DNA of 26,423 nt from an uncultured Oxalobacteraceae bacterium (GTDB taxonomy: Bacteria > Pseudomonadota > Gammaproteobacteria > Burkholderiales > Burkholderiaceae). Where the stretch lies: NCBI GenBank assembly GCA_946479255.1, contig CAMLFK010000035.1, positions 1-26,423 of the forward strand, read 5' to 3'. Positions within the stretch are counted from its first letter, which is position 1. Each line of letters begins with the position of its first letter. A model generated the notes under the pieces. That model was not told where the DNA came from. It was given only the letters and a program-made list of their open reading frames with translations, and made no database searches. Shown here one piece after another: positions 16,760-24,641 of the stretch. A program made the translations under genes and the position numbers.

Positions 16760-17152
16760 TTAAGCAATACCGAGACGCGCGCTGGCATGGCCCCAGGCGC
16801 GGTCATGCAGCGGAAGAAGGAGCACATTGCAGATTGGCTCAAGGAGCGCCACCAGTCCGCCGAGGGCGAGCGAGCCGGTCATGCCGTACATCACGCCGAA
16901 GGCCACACCCATGTGCAGGCCGGTCTGGCTGAGCTTTTCGGCGGCGATGGCAAGCGTGGCCTTGGCCGTGGCGCGGGCGCGCAGGCGCTCCCACAGGCGT
17001 TCGTGCAGCGGCAGCAGCAAGACATTGATGACCGGCTCGATCAGGATGGCCAGGCCGCCCACCACCACCGAACCACTGACCGCGTAGGTGATGGCGAAGC
17101 CGATGGCCAGATGGGCTGCTACCTGACTGACTTTTTTCGCTGCCTTGGCCAT
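16760..17152 (-). CDS. DUF2061-like membrane protein with internal duplication
   Basis: A 130-residue membrane protein built from two similar halves. Each has a hydrophobic hairpin of the form H(L/M)-G-AF--(T/M)Y--(S/T)[17 protein letters not shown] (about residues 14-55 and 79-120). The GS...E...LH(E/D)R-W pattern is that of DUF2061, whose members are often a single unit, so this looks like a fused pair of about four membrane segments. GGGAG lies 8 nt before the ATG. It is the first gene of the likely operon with catalase, suggesting a membrane partner in an oxidative-stress response, but the function is unknown. Confidence 0.75.
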   Translation of the reverse strand: MAKAAKKVSQVAAHLAIGFAITYAVSGSVVVGGLAILIEPVINVLLLPLHERLWERLRARATAKATLAIAAEKLSQTGLHMGVAFGVMYGMTGSLALGGLVALLEPICNVLLLPLHDRAWGHASARLGIA

Positions 17153-17187
17153 CGCTCGTCTCCCGCACTGCCGTTGTTGATGGGTCG

Positions 17188-17216
17188 ATATTAAAGGCGC
17201 ACGAGTAATAGGTAAA
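17188..17216 (-). promoter_or_regulatory. Candidate promoter of the DUF2061-catalase-ankyrin operon
   Basis: Read leftward: TTTACC (17216-17211), a 17-base spacer and TAATAT (17193-17188), each matching four of six consensus positions, ending 35 bases before the ATG at 17152. No promoter is needed in the 22-base gap before catalase, so this would drive all three genes. No OxyR-type site could be identified with confidence. Confidence 0.4.
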
Positions 17217-17338
17217 GAAAATTAAAACTAGCGGATCAATAGTGTTTGGCTATAGCGACATAGCTTGAGGAATATCAAACTTCTTGTGGAACTCCGCGTG
17301 AGGCTGGCGTGCTCTGCTAGGATGCACGCCTTTCAGCG

Positions 17339-20300
17339 ATGCCTTCCGCCATGACGCACCTTCCACCAACTCTGCCGGTACGTGACCAGGCCCGCGAAGC
17401 CGCCGCCGCGCTCAAGCTGTGGCAGGCCCTCGAATACCTGGCCCCTCAAGCGCCGCCGGCGGTCAAGCGCGAGGATGCGGTGTGGGCGATCGACGCCGCC
17501 ACGCCTGATGCGGCCATGCCGTGGAACGACGCCGCCAAGCACACGATGCTCGACAAGCTGGTCGGCCAGCACCGCCGCTTCCAGCTGCACGCCGGCGTGG
17601 TGGCCGGCCCGGTTTTCATTGAAGAAGCGCGCCGCCACCTGAGCGCCGAGGCGCTCGACTTTTCCGAACGCATGCCACCGGCCTCCGCCGCCTGCGTGAT
17701 GCTCAACCTGGACGGCGACGGTTTCGTGGCCGGGCCGGTCTTCATCAGTACGCTGCCATGGGCGATGGCCTGCCTGGCGCAATCCGCCGGCAGTGCGATG
17801 CCGCTGTATTTCGGCGGTTTCTTCGGATACGGCGGGCTGGAAGAACAGATCCGCGACCAGGTCGCCAACCTGCTGGTTGAACGCCGCCTGATCGCACCAG
17901 CGGACGATGCCGGCGCCGATGAGTTGAGACCCATCACCGCTGCCGATGTGGCCGACGTCACCGCGCTGACATTTCGCCTCTGCCGCTGGCAGCCCGGGCG
18001 CGAGGAAGGCTGGTGCATCCAGGGCATCAGGGCATCCGCCAAAAAGGACGCGGCGCCGCCGGCCGACGACCCGCTCAACAGCTTTTATGCCGAGGACCTG
18101 GAACGGGTCGCCATCGCCATGCAGGCGGGCGATATCGGCCCCGGCCTGCACGAGTATCTGCGTGGCGAGCCACATCCGGACCGCATCGACCTGGAACAAG
18201 ATCGCGGCGCGCTGCTGGCCGGCGTGCATCCCTTGCAGATGCCGGCCGGCTGCTGGCCGGCACAGCATCCGCTGGTGACGGCCCAGCAGTTCGCGGTCAA
18301 CACGATCTTCCAGGACCTGGGCAGCGAGGGCGGCATCTTCGCCGTGAACGGCCCGCCCGGCACCGGCAAGACCACCATGCTCAAGGATATCGTGGCGGCG
18401 ATCGCGGTGCGCCGCGCCGACGTGCTGGCCACTTTCGCGTCGCCCGAGGCGGCGTTCGCCGACAAGCTGGAGATCGAGGACCGGGCCTTTCCCGCTTATG
18501 GCATCGACGCGCGCCTGCGCGGCTTCGGCATCGTGGCCGCATCCAGCAACAACGGCGCGGTGGAGAATATCTCGCGCGAACTGCCTGCCCTCGCCGCCCT
18601 TGCGCAGGACGTGGAACTGGATTACTTTTCCATCGTCGCCGATTCGCTGGCCGCGCTGCCCAAGGCCAAGCAGCGCAGCCGCACGCGCCAGCATTGGGGC
18701 TTGTGCGCGGCGGTACTGGGCAACAAGAGCAACCGTAATGCCTTCGTCGACCGCTTCTGGTTCGCCGGCGCTGTTCCCAAGGCCAAGGCGGGCGACACTG
18801 CGCCGGAGCCCGATCCCTTTCGACTGCGCTCGCTGCAGGACCTGATCAAGCAGGGCGACCATGGCGCACTGCCCTGGGGCGAGGCGCGCGAACGCTATGC
18901 CGCCGCCAGGGATGCGGTGAATCAGCTGACGATCATCGCCAGCGCCGGCGTGGAGGCGTTTGCCCAGATGCGCGCGCACAGCACCGCGCTGGCGGGCGTA
19001 CAGTCGCAACAGGCCGCGCTGGCGGCACGCTTGCCGTCGCTGGAGGCCGCTGCCCGCACCAGCGCGCGGGAGAGCCAGGCCGCCCATACGCGCGCCGCGC
19101 TGGCGGCCGAGCGCCTCGGGCTGTTGCAGCAGGCGCGCCAGGCCGGGCTGACCGCCTCGCACAGCCGCCAGCAGTTTGAAACCGCCCAGGCCGCGCTGCC
19201 GCCGGGCGGCGGCGCCGGCGCCCAGTCGGCCCATCGCCAGTTGAGCGAGGACGTCGAACGGCTGCGGCGCGATCACGCGGAACACCGCGCCGCCATGCCT
19301 GGCTTTTTCGCCCAGCTGTTCCGCACCGAATACAGCCGGCGGTGGAACGCGCGCGACCAGCAGCTTGACCAGCAGCTGGTGCAAGCGCGCGAGCAGGAAC
19401 GCACGGGTGCGCGCACGCTGGCGCAAGTGCGCCTGCAAGAGAGCGAACTACATAAGCTGCGCGAACAGTTGCGCGCCGCCGACGACGCCCTAAGTGCCAC
19501 CAGCCTGGCCATGCAGCAGGCCGGCATCAGCGCCGCCGACAGCGAAGCGGCGCTGACCCAGTCCAGCGCCAGCCTGGCCGATGCGGCGCGCTCCTGCCGC
19601 GCCGATGCACAGCGCGCGCAGGCAGCCTGGCAGCAGGCCCAAGGCCGCCTGACCGAACTGGCCGACGCGGAGAGCCAGGCACAGGCCGGCATCGACGGCG
19701 CGCACGTGCTGCTGGCCGCGATCGGCTTAACAAACGAGACGCTGGATCAATGGAACCTGGCCGAACTGCCGCGCGACGACATGCACCGCGCCGCGCCCTA
19801 CTTCATGCCGGCGCTGTTCGACGCGCGGCGCACCTTGTTCTTGGCGGCGATGGAACTGCACAAGGCCTTTATCGTGGCTGCATGGAGCCGCTTGCGCACG
19901 GCGCTGTCCGCCTTTGTCGATGTACTCAGCGGCACTGTTCACCACTCCAGGGTCAAAGGTGGCGTGGCGCAGTTGTGGGATTGCTTTTTCCTGGTGGTGC
20001 CGCTGGTGTCGACCACTTTTGCCTCCTTCCCGCGCCTGTTCGCCGGCATGGGACGCGAGGACCTCGCCTGGCTGCTGATCGACGAGGCCGGCCAGGCCAC
20101 GCCGCAACAGGCGGCGGGTGCCATCTGGCGCGCGCGCCGCACGGTGCTGGTGGGCGATCCGCTGCAGTTGGAGCCGGTCAGCTCGGTGCCGCAAGAACTG
20201 GTGGCGCCCTTGCTGCTGCGCTGCCGCGCCGAGCGCCAATGGGCGCCGCCGGCCGCGTCGAGCCAGGTGCTGGCCGACCGCGCCAACCGCTACGGCGTCT

Positions 20301-20935
20301 ACCTGGGCAAGGCGGACAGCGATGCGCGCATCTGGCTCGGTTCTCCCCTGCTGGTGCACCGGCGCTGCCTGGAGCCGATGTTTGGCATCGCCAACCGCAT
20401 CGCCTACGACGGCAAGATGGTGTACGGGGCCGGCAAGGACAAGGCGCCGCACGACAGCGCCAGCCGCTGGATCCATGTGCCGGCCACCCAGGCCGATGGC
20501 CACTGGATCGAAGCGCAGGGCCAGCGCGCGGCCGCGCTGCTGCGGGAGCTGACCGGCGGCGCGCTGCGCAACGGCGACAAGCAGTTCAAGGTGTATATCG
20601 TGACGCCGTTCCGCGCGGTGGCGCAAAAGATGCGCGCGCTGCTGTATCCGGAATATGGCCAGGAATGCCAGGGCATGGTCGGCACGGTCCACACCTTCCA
20701 GGGCAAGGAAGCCGAGCATGTGATTTTTCTTTTGGGCGGCAATCCCAAGACGCCGGGTGTGATTTCCTACTTCGCCGGCGCGCGGCCCAACCTGGTCAAC
20801 GTGGCGGTCACGCGCGCCAAGCGGCGCCTGTATGTGATCGGGGATTGGGACTACTGGACCGGCGCGGCAGATGTGCATCACTACTACCGCACCATGGCCG
20901 GGCAGCTGGACGCGGACTGCGAGCAGCTGACATAG
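17339..20935 (+). CDS. Large UPF1-like SF1 helicase/ATPase with coiled-coil insert
   Basis: A 1198-residue protein with a full SF1 helicase motif set: Walker A NGPPGTGKTT (Gly338-Thr345), Walker B DEAGQA (Asp915-Glu916), motif III GDPLQLEP (939 on), motif V-like GTVHTFQGKEAEHVIF (1115 on) and motif VI NVAVTRAKRRLYVIGD (Arg1159). This is the AAA_11/AAA_12 architecture of UPF1-type 5'-3' helicases. Between motifs I and II, residues ~540-785 are an Ala/Gln/Glu/Arg-rich coiled coil. The first ~330 residues are a domain I do not recognise. The ATG at 17339 lacks a ribosome site; MTHLPP at 17351 is an alternative. An extended -10 (TGCTAGGAT, 17315-17323) nearby would give a very short leader. It is monocistronic and divergent from the catalase operon. 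A role in nucleic-acid repair, RNA turnover or phage defence is possible, but none is shown. Confidence 0.85.
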   Translation: MPSAMTHLPPTLPVRDQAREAAAALKLWQALEYLAPQAPPAVKREDAVWAIDAATPDAAMPWNDAAKHTMLDKLVGQHRRFQLHAGVVAGPVFIEEARRHLSAEALDFSERMPPASAACVMLNLDGDGFVAGPVFISTLPWAMACLAQSAGSAMPLYFGGFFGYGGLEEQIRDQVANLLVERRLIAPADDAGADELRPITAADVADVTALTFRLCRWQPGREEGWCIQGIRASAKKDAAPPADDPLNSFYAEDLERVAIAMQAGDIGPGLHEYLRGEPHPDRIDLEQDRGALLAGVHPLQMPAGCWPAQHPLVTAQQFAVNTIFQDLGSEGGIFAVNGPPGTGKTTMLKDIVAAIAVRRADVLATFASPEAAFADKLEIEDRAFPAYGIDARLRGFGIVAASSNNGAVENISRELPALAALAQDVELDYFSIVADSLAALPKAKQRSRTRQHWGLCAAVLGNKSNRNAFVDRFWFAGAVPKAKAGDTAPEPDPFRLRSLQDLIKQGDHGALPWGEARERYAAARDAVNQLTIIASAGVEAFAQMRAHSTALAGVQSQQAALAARLPSLEAAARTSARESQAAHTRAALAAERLGLLQQARQAGLTASHSRQQFETAQAALPPGGGAGAQSAHRQLSEDVERLRRDHAEHRAAMPGFFAQLFRTEYSRRWNARDQQLDQQLVQAREQERTGARTLAQVRLQESELHKLREQLRAADDALSATSLAMQQAGISAADSEAALTQSSASLADAARSCRADAQRAQAAWQQAQGRLTELADAESQAQAGIDGAHVLLAAIGLTNETLDQWNLAELPRDDMHRAAPYFMPALFDARRTLFLAAMELHKAFIVAAWSRLRTALSAFVDVLSGTVHHSRVKGGVAQLWDCFFLVVPLVSTTFASFPRLFAGMGREDLAWLLIDEAGQATPQQAAGAIWRARRTVLVGDPLQLEPVSSVPQELVAPLLLRCRAERQWAPPAASSQVLADRANRYGVYLGKADSDARIWLGSPLLVHRRCLEPMFGIANRIAYDGKMVYGAGKDKAPHDSASRWIHVPATQADGHWIEAQGQRAAALLRELTGGALRNGDKQFKVYIVTPFRAVAQKMRALLYPEYGQECQGMVGTVHTFQGKEAEHVIFLLGGNPKTPGVISYFAGARPNLVNVAVTRAKRRLYVIGDWDYWTGAADVHHYYRTMAGQLDADCEQLT

Positions 20936-21035
20936 GCGACGCGCTACTGTTCGATCAAGGCGGGAAGCGCGAGGCGTGTCGACCAGGATGCGGGAACAAT
21001 GTTGCCGTCATTTTTGACCTGTTCGATTCGCTCCT

Positions 21036-21755
21036 CTACCGCCCTGAGATCGTGCCTTGTCGCGCCATCTTTGCCATCACTGGCCGCTTGGCCATCAGCA
21101 GGGTCTGGATATCGTTGAACACCACATCGGGCATCAGGTAGGCGGTGGTGTAAATCTCGCGCACCTGCCCCGCTTCGTCGAGCAGGAAGATTTTCAGCAG
21201 GTGGTTGTACAGGCGCGTGGGCCGCCCGCGCTCGTCCAGGGTGACCGACACGTCCTGGCCGAAGTCGTCGATGATCGGTTTGAGCTCGGCCACCGAACGG
21301 GTGGTGAGAAAGTGCCATTGCAGCGGACTGGCGGGATCGAACAAGGCGCCGCCGTAGGCGCGCATGGCCGGCGGCGTGTCGTTGCCCGGGTCGAAGGACA
21401 TGCTGACCAGGCGCACCTGGCGCGCCATGGCGGGCTTGGCCAGCAGGCGCTTGCGCAGTTCGTTGAAGGTGTCGAAGGCCAGCGGGCAGCCGGCCGGGTC
21501 GACGCAGTAAGTGTAAACAAAGCTCAGCAAGGTGACCTTGCCGGTGGTGAAGCGGCTCAGCGGATAGGTCTTGCCGTCGACATCGAGCACGCTGCCGTTT
21601 GGCGCGCGGTCGATCACCTGCAGCCGGTAACTGCCGGCCGGCGTGGCGACAAACTGCTGGCGCGGCCGCGCGGCCGGCGCATCGACCGCCCCGGCAAGGA
21701 CGGCGCCCGGCACTGTCAGCCAGGCCGCCGCCGTGAATAGCCAGCGCCGCAACAT
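21036..21755 (-). CDS. SCO-type copper chaperone/thioredoxin-fold protein
   Basis: A 239-residue exported SCO1/SenC-family protein. The start at 21755 gives a signal peptide (MLRRWLFTAAAWLTVPGAVLAG) and lies 11 bases after the mtoX stop; the longer frame runs back through mtoX and is not used. The thioredoxin-like core has VTLLSFVYTYC (Cys84), the second Cys at 90, VRLVSMSFDPGNDTP, and the metal-ligand His185 in LYNHLLKIFLLDEAGQ. In classic SCO the copper motif is CxxxC; here it is C-VDPAG-C, two residues longer. Placement directly after mtoX suggests that it delivers copper to, or matures, that enzyme in the periplasm. Confidence 0.85.
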   Translation of the reverse strand: MLRRWLFTAAAWLTVPGAVLAGAVDAPAARPRQQFVATPAGSYRLQVIDRAPNGSVLDVDGKTYPLSRFTTGKVTLLSFVYTYCVDPAGCPLAFDTFNELRKRLLAKPAMARQVRLVSMSFDPGNDTPPAMRAYGGALFDPASPLQWHFLTTRSVAELKPIIDDFGQDVSVTLDERGRPTRLYNHLLKIFLLDEAGQVREIYTTAYLMPDVVFNDIQTLLMAKRPVMAKMARQGTISGR

Positions 21756-21766
21756 GCGCGCCCCAG

Positions 21767-23104
21767 TCAGCGCGCCGCCGCGCCGCCCCGCGCGGCGGCA
21801 TCGAGCGCCACCGCCGGTGCCGCTTCGGCGGTGAACTTCATGTGGTGGGCGCGGCCCAGCTTTTCCTTGGTGAAGTCGATCGCCCACTGCTGCTTGAGTT
21901 CCTTGCCGTCCCAGTGGAACAGCTTGAGGAACTGCTCATTATCCTTGCCGCCCTTGTCCCATTTTTCCAGCAGGCTGCTGGTCAGGTACACACGCTTGCC
22001 GTCCCAGCTCTGGCTGACCATGTTGACCTGCTTGCCGGTGACTTTTTCGTACACCTGCTTGGGCGCTTCCGGATTGGAGAGGTCGAACAGACGGGTCTTG
22101 CCGTCCATGAAGGTGTTGACCCACAAGCTCTTGCCGTTGGCCGCGATGGAAATATCCACCGGCAGCGGGGTCTTGGCCGGATCGCCGATGGTGCCGACCT
22201 CCCTGGCCTGCCACTGGCCGCCGCCGTCCTGCTTGACCAGCCACAGCTTGGAAGTGAGCGCGGTCGCAGTGATGGCCCAGTTGTCACCCTCGTTCAGCGA
22301 CCAGCGGATTTCGAGCGGTGCACCCGGTGTGTTGAACACCTTTTGCGGCTTCATGGCCTTGGCGTCCCACAGCACCATGGTGTTGCCGAACTGCTTCATG
22401 GCGGCGGCGTCGCCGATCAGCGTGCCCAGATTCCTCATGTAGTTCTTGTGGCCGGTGAAGCTGGACGTCAGCATCACGTTCTTTTGCGGATTGATGGCGA
22501 TGTCATAACCGTAGCCATCACCTTTCACGCCCCCCACCTCGCCGGCCGGCATGGCGTAGCTCGCCACATGCTCGCCCTTGTTGTTGTACACCGCCATGCC
22601 GGTGGCGCCGCCTTTGTCCTTGTCGTTCGACAGCGCGCCGATCAGCATGCGGCCCGGCAGCGGGTAAAAGGTGTGCGGGCCGACGTAGCCGCTCTTTTTC
22701 GGCAGGTCCGAGATGGTCTTGACCAGCTTGGGCCTGGCCGGATTGCTGCCCACGTCGAACACGAAGATCTTGCTGTCGTCCAGGCGCCCGGCCCACAGGT
22801 ATTTGCGGTCGTCGGTAAAGCCCATGTGGTGTGCTTCGCCGCGTCCCGGCACCGAGACCAGGTGAATCACCTTGCCGTATTTGGGCGACTTGGGATTGAC
22901 ATCGACCGTGACCAGCTTGTCGGCTCCATCGCCCAAGCCCTTCACCCCGAGCGTCCACACATGGATGTAATCTTCCTGTCCCTTGATGAGGCTGGCCAGG
23001 TAGGGCGAGTTGCAGGTTTCGTCTGCCGTGGCGGCCGGTGCTGCCAGTAGTGCCGGCATGAGGATGAAGGAAGCGATCCAGCGGGCGAGGCGTGATGTGT
23101 CCAT
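21767..23104 (-). CDS. mtoX: SBP56-family methanethiol oxidase
   Basis: A 445-residue periplasmic protein of the selenium-binding-protein (SBP56) family; bacterial members are copper-dependent methanethiol oxidases producing formaldehyde, H2S and H2O2. The ATG at 23104 starts a Sec signal peptide (cleavage after ATA near residue 27) and has GGAG 7 nt upstream; the frame extension to 23191 is rejected. Family landmarks are CNSPYLASLIKG (Cys31), YIHVWTLGVKGLGDG, RGEAHHMGFTDDRKYLWAG (His92/93), GPHTFYPLPGRMLIGALSN (His144), and RAHHMKF near the C-terminus (His420/421). The His residues are candidate copper ligands. It is followed by the SCO gene in the same operon, the arrangement described for methylotroph mtoX clusters, but without mauG. 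The last ~15 residues are an Ala/Gly/Arg-rich tail. Confidence 0.9.
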   Translation of the reverse strand: MDTSRLARWIASFILMPALLAAPAATADETCNSPYLASLIKGQEDYIHVWTLGVKGLGDGADKLVTVDVNPKSPKYGKVIHLVSVPGRGEAHHMGFTDDRKYLWAGRLDDSKIFVFDVGSNPARPKLVKTISDLPKKSGYVGPHTFYPLPGRMLIGALSNDKDKGGATGMAVYNNKGEHVASYAMPAGEVGGVKGDGYGYDIAINPQKNVMLTSSFTGHKNYMRNLGTLIGDAAAMKQFGNTMVLWDAKAMKPQKVFNTPGAPLEIRWSLNEGDNWAITATALTSKLWLVKQDGGGQWQAREVGTIGDPAKTPLPVDISIAANGKSLWVNTFMDGKTRLFDLSNPEAPKQVYEKVTGKQVNMVSQSWDGKRVYLTSSLLEKWDKGGKDNEQFLKLFHWDGKELKQQWAIDFTKEKLGRAHHMKFTAEAAPAVALDAAARGGAAAR

Positions 23105-23149
23105 GCGGCATCTCCAGGGCAAGGTGTGATTGCGGCCGATAACCCATCC

Positions 23150-23155
23150 ATCATA
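23150..23155 (-). promoter_or_regulatory. Candidate -10 element for mtoX-SCO
   Basis: TATGAT read leftward (23155-23150) matches five of six positions of the sigma70 -10 box and would start transcription near 23143, about 39 bases before the mtoX ATG. No good -35 is present 16-18 bases upstream, which fits activator dependence on the FNR-like box at 23199-23212. Confidence 0.4.
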
Positions 23156-23198
23156 GGCTCCGCGAGCACGCGCCCCAAGCGATCGGCGCACAAGAAAT

Positions 23199-23212
23199 TT
23201 GATCTAGCTCAA
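23199..23212 (-). promoter_or_regulatory. FNR/Anr-like binding site upstream of mtoX
   Basis: The plus-strand sequence TTGATCTAGCTCAA matches the FNR/Anr consensus TTGAT-N4-ATCAA at nine of ten conserved bases. Its centre lies about 50 bases upstream of the 5' base of the -10 TATGAT, so about -62 from the predicted start, the usual class I activator position. A Crp/Dnr-type regulator with a similar box is also possible. Confidence 0.55.
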
Positions 23213-23313
23213 GCTATGAGGCGACGCTTTCTGCTCGCTTGTGTACGAGATCAGGGAAAACCGCAGGGGCTCGCGCAGTAGGTTTAGACAGAAAGAGGAC
23301 CAGCTTCCGAATT

Positions 23314-23362
23314 TTGGCACAAAGAATTCATTGTACTAAGAATTTTTTGCACTAAGGATTCT
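23314..23362 (+). repeat. Three imperfect 16-17 bp direct repeats before the ATPase promoter
   Basis: Three head-to-tail units lie at 23314-23330, 23331-23346 and 23347-23362. Units 2 (TTGTACTAAGAATTTT) and 3 (TTGCACTAAGGATTCT) match at 13 of 16 positions; unit 1 (TTGGCACAAAGAATTCA) has one extra base and matches unit 3 at 10 of 12 core positions. Unit 3 supplies the -35 hexamer of the promoter. Regular spacing of about one and a half helical turns and position over the promoter suggest operator or iteron-like protein-binding sites. Confidence 0.6.
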
Positions 23363-23374
23363 TTGAGCTATAAT
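23347..23374 (+). promoter_or_regulatory. Sigma70-type promoter of the two-gene ATPase operon
   Basis: TTGCAC (23347-23352), a 16-base spacer and a perfect TATAAT (23369-23374). Transcription would start near 23381, leaving a leader of about 25 bases before the ATG at 23406. The AT-rich sequence stands out from the GC-rich surroundings. Confidence 0.65.
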
Positions 23375-23405
23375 CTGTCCACAATATACACTACGAATGT
23401 GACTT

Positions 23406-24641
23406 ATGGACAATGTTGCTGGAACGCCTGTTCAGGGAACAAATTTCTTCGGCCGGGAGGCAGAGGCCGAGGCGTTGGCGGCAGCATTGGTCGACCACGA
23501 CGTTCTTCTGCTCGGTCCGCGCCGCATCGGCAAGACGTCGATTTCACGCGCTGTCATGGAGTTGGTGCGTGCCAAAGGCTGGCGTACCATTGAGATTAAC
23601 GTCGCATCGTGTGGCGATGAGCGTAGCTTCCTTGAGAAGCTTGACGAGGCACTCAAACCAGAACTTGCCTCCCTCGGCGCAAAGATTATTGGTTCGATCG
23701 GCAATGCCATGAGCGGTGTAACCAGCCGCATCAAGTCACTGAAGATTCCGGTTCCTGGAGCCGGTACGTTTGGCGTAGAGCTAAACAACGGTATCGATAG
23801 CGAGGATTGGACTAAGGTGGGCAGTGAACTGCTGCGGCTGATCGGTCAAGTGGAACAGCGCTGGCTCGTGTACGTTGACGAGTTACCAATAATGTTGTTC
23901 GCGATCATGCGTAATGACCCAAGCAATGGCGTGCAGCGCGTCCGGCGTTTCCTCGATTGGTTTCGCAACGACGTACGCGCGCTGCCCGGGGCGCAGGCCG
24001 TCCGTTGGCTCGTGTCAGGTTCGGTAGGCCTTGACACGCTGGTGCAGCAGCACGGCATGGCAGATACCATCAACAGCCTTAGCCACCGCAGCTTACCCCC
24101 GTACAGCGAGCAGGTGGCCGTCGATATGCTGAACACCCTGGCGAAGAGCTACAGCGTCGAGCTCGAACCATCCGATGCAAGCACCATCGTCGCCGCCCTA
24201 AGTTGGCCACAACCCTATTATCTGCAGATTGCGTTCAACTACCTGCGCGAGCTCGTGAAAGAGCACCCTGCCACCAAGCCGAGCGACCTGATCGAACCCG
24301 CTATCGCCAAGATGACCGAACCAGGTAGCGACAACGATTTCCATCATTGGGAAAAAAGGCTGATGCAGCAATTAGGACACGACAATGGTGGTCACGCGCG
24401 CGCCTTGCTCACGATCGCCGCCAAGGATCCGCATGGCGCCCGCCCCGAGATGCTGCTCGCTGCGCTGCAAGAGCGCATGCCCACCGCCCCTCCAGATGAT
24501 GTGCTCGCCGTTTTCATCGATCTGCGCGATATCCTCGTCCGCGACGCATATTGGTGGTCCGACCTTAACTTGGAGGCAAAGCGCTACCGTTTCCGCCTTG
24601 AACCCCTGCGGCGTTGGTGGATCAGGAGGAACACACTTTGA
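23406..24641 (+). CDS. P-loop ATPase (archaeal-ATPase/STAND-like), first gene of pair
   Basis: A 411-residue protein opening with the family motif NFFGRE (residues 13-18) and then Walker A GPRRIGKTS (37-45), Walker B LVYVDELP (Asp158-Glu159), a sensor-like VRWLVSGSVGLDTLV, and the lid segment LPPYSEQVAVDML. This is the pattern of the PF01637-type ATPases in the STAND clade, in which an NTPase switch controls a partner or effector. The C-terminal ~90 residues look like a winged-helix module (ARALLTIAAKDPHGARPEMLL, ending YRFRLEPLRRWWIRR). No effector domain, transmembrane segment or nuclease motif is visible. The start has no strong ribosome site. Its stop overlaps the start of the next gene (TGATG), so the two are translationally coupled and probably act together. 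Base composition is less GC-rich than the neighbouring helicase and mtoX genes. Confidence 0.85.
   Translation: MDNVAGTPVQGTNFFGREAEAEALAAALVDHDVLLLGPRRIGKTSISRAVMELVRAKGWRTIEINVASCGDERSFLEKLDEALKPELASLGAKIIGSIGNAMSGVTSRIKSLKIPVPGAGTFGVELNNGIDSEDWTKVGSELLRLIGQVEQRWLVYVDELPIMLFAIMRNDPSNGVQRVRRFLDWFRNDVRALPGAQAVRWLVSGSVGLDTLVQQHGMADTINSLSHRSLPPYSEQVAVDMLNTLAKSYSVELEPSDASTIVAALSWPQPYYLQIAFNYLRELVKEHPATKPSDLIEPAIAKMTEPGSDNDFHHWEKRLMQQLGHDNGGHARALLTIAAKDPHGARPEMLLAALQERMPTAPPDDVLAVFIDLRDILVRDAYWWSDLNLEAKRYRFRLEPLRRWWIRRNTL

Noticed and set aside
17333..19438. A 701-codon minus-strand open frame opposite the helicase
   Set aside because: Composition is typical of an antisense shadow (Arg/Gly/Ala/Leu), and the plus strand carries the helicase motif set.
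20944..21060. A minus-strand frame after the SCO stop reading AVEERIEQVKNDGNIVPAS, which looks almost like a protein tail
   Set aside because: It is out of frame with SCO and has no start of its own. It could be a remnant of a lost gene or a shift in the SCO C-terminus, but nothing in the sequence decides this.
21756..21887. Longer SCO frame starting inside mtoX
   Set aside because: The extra 44 residues are Arg/Gly-rich shadow of mtoX; the ATG at 21755 begins a proper signal peptide.
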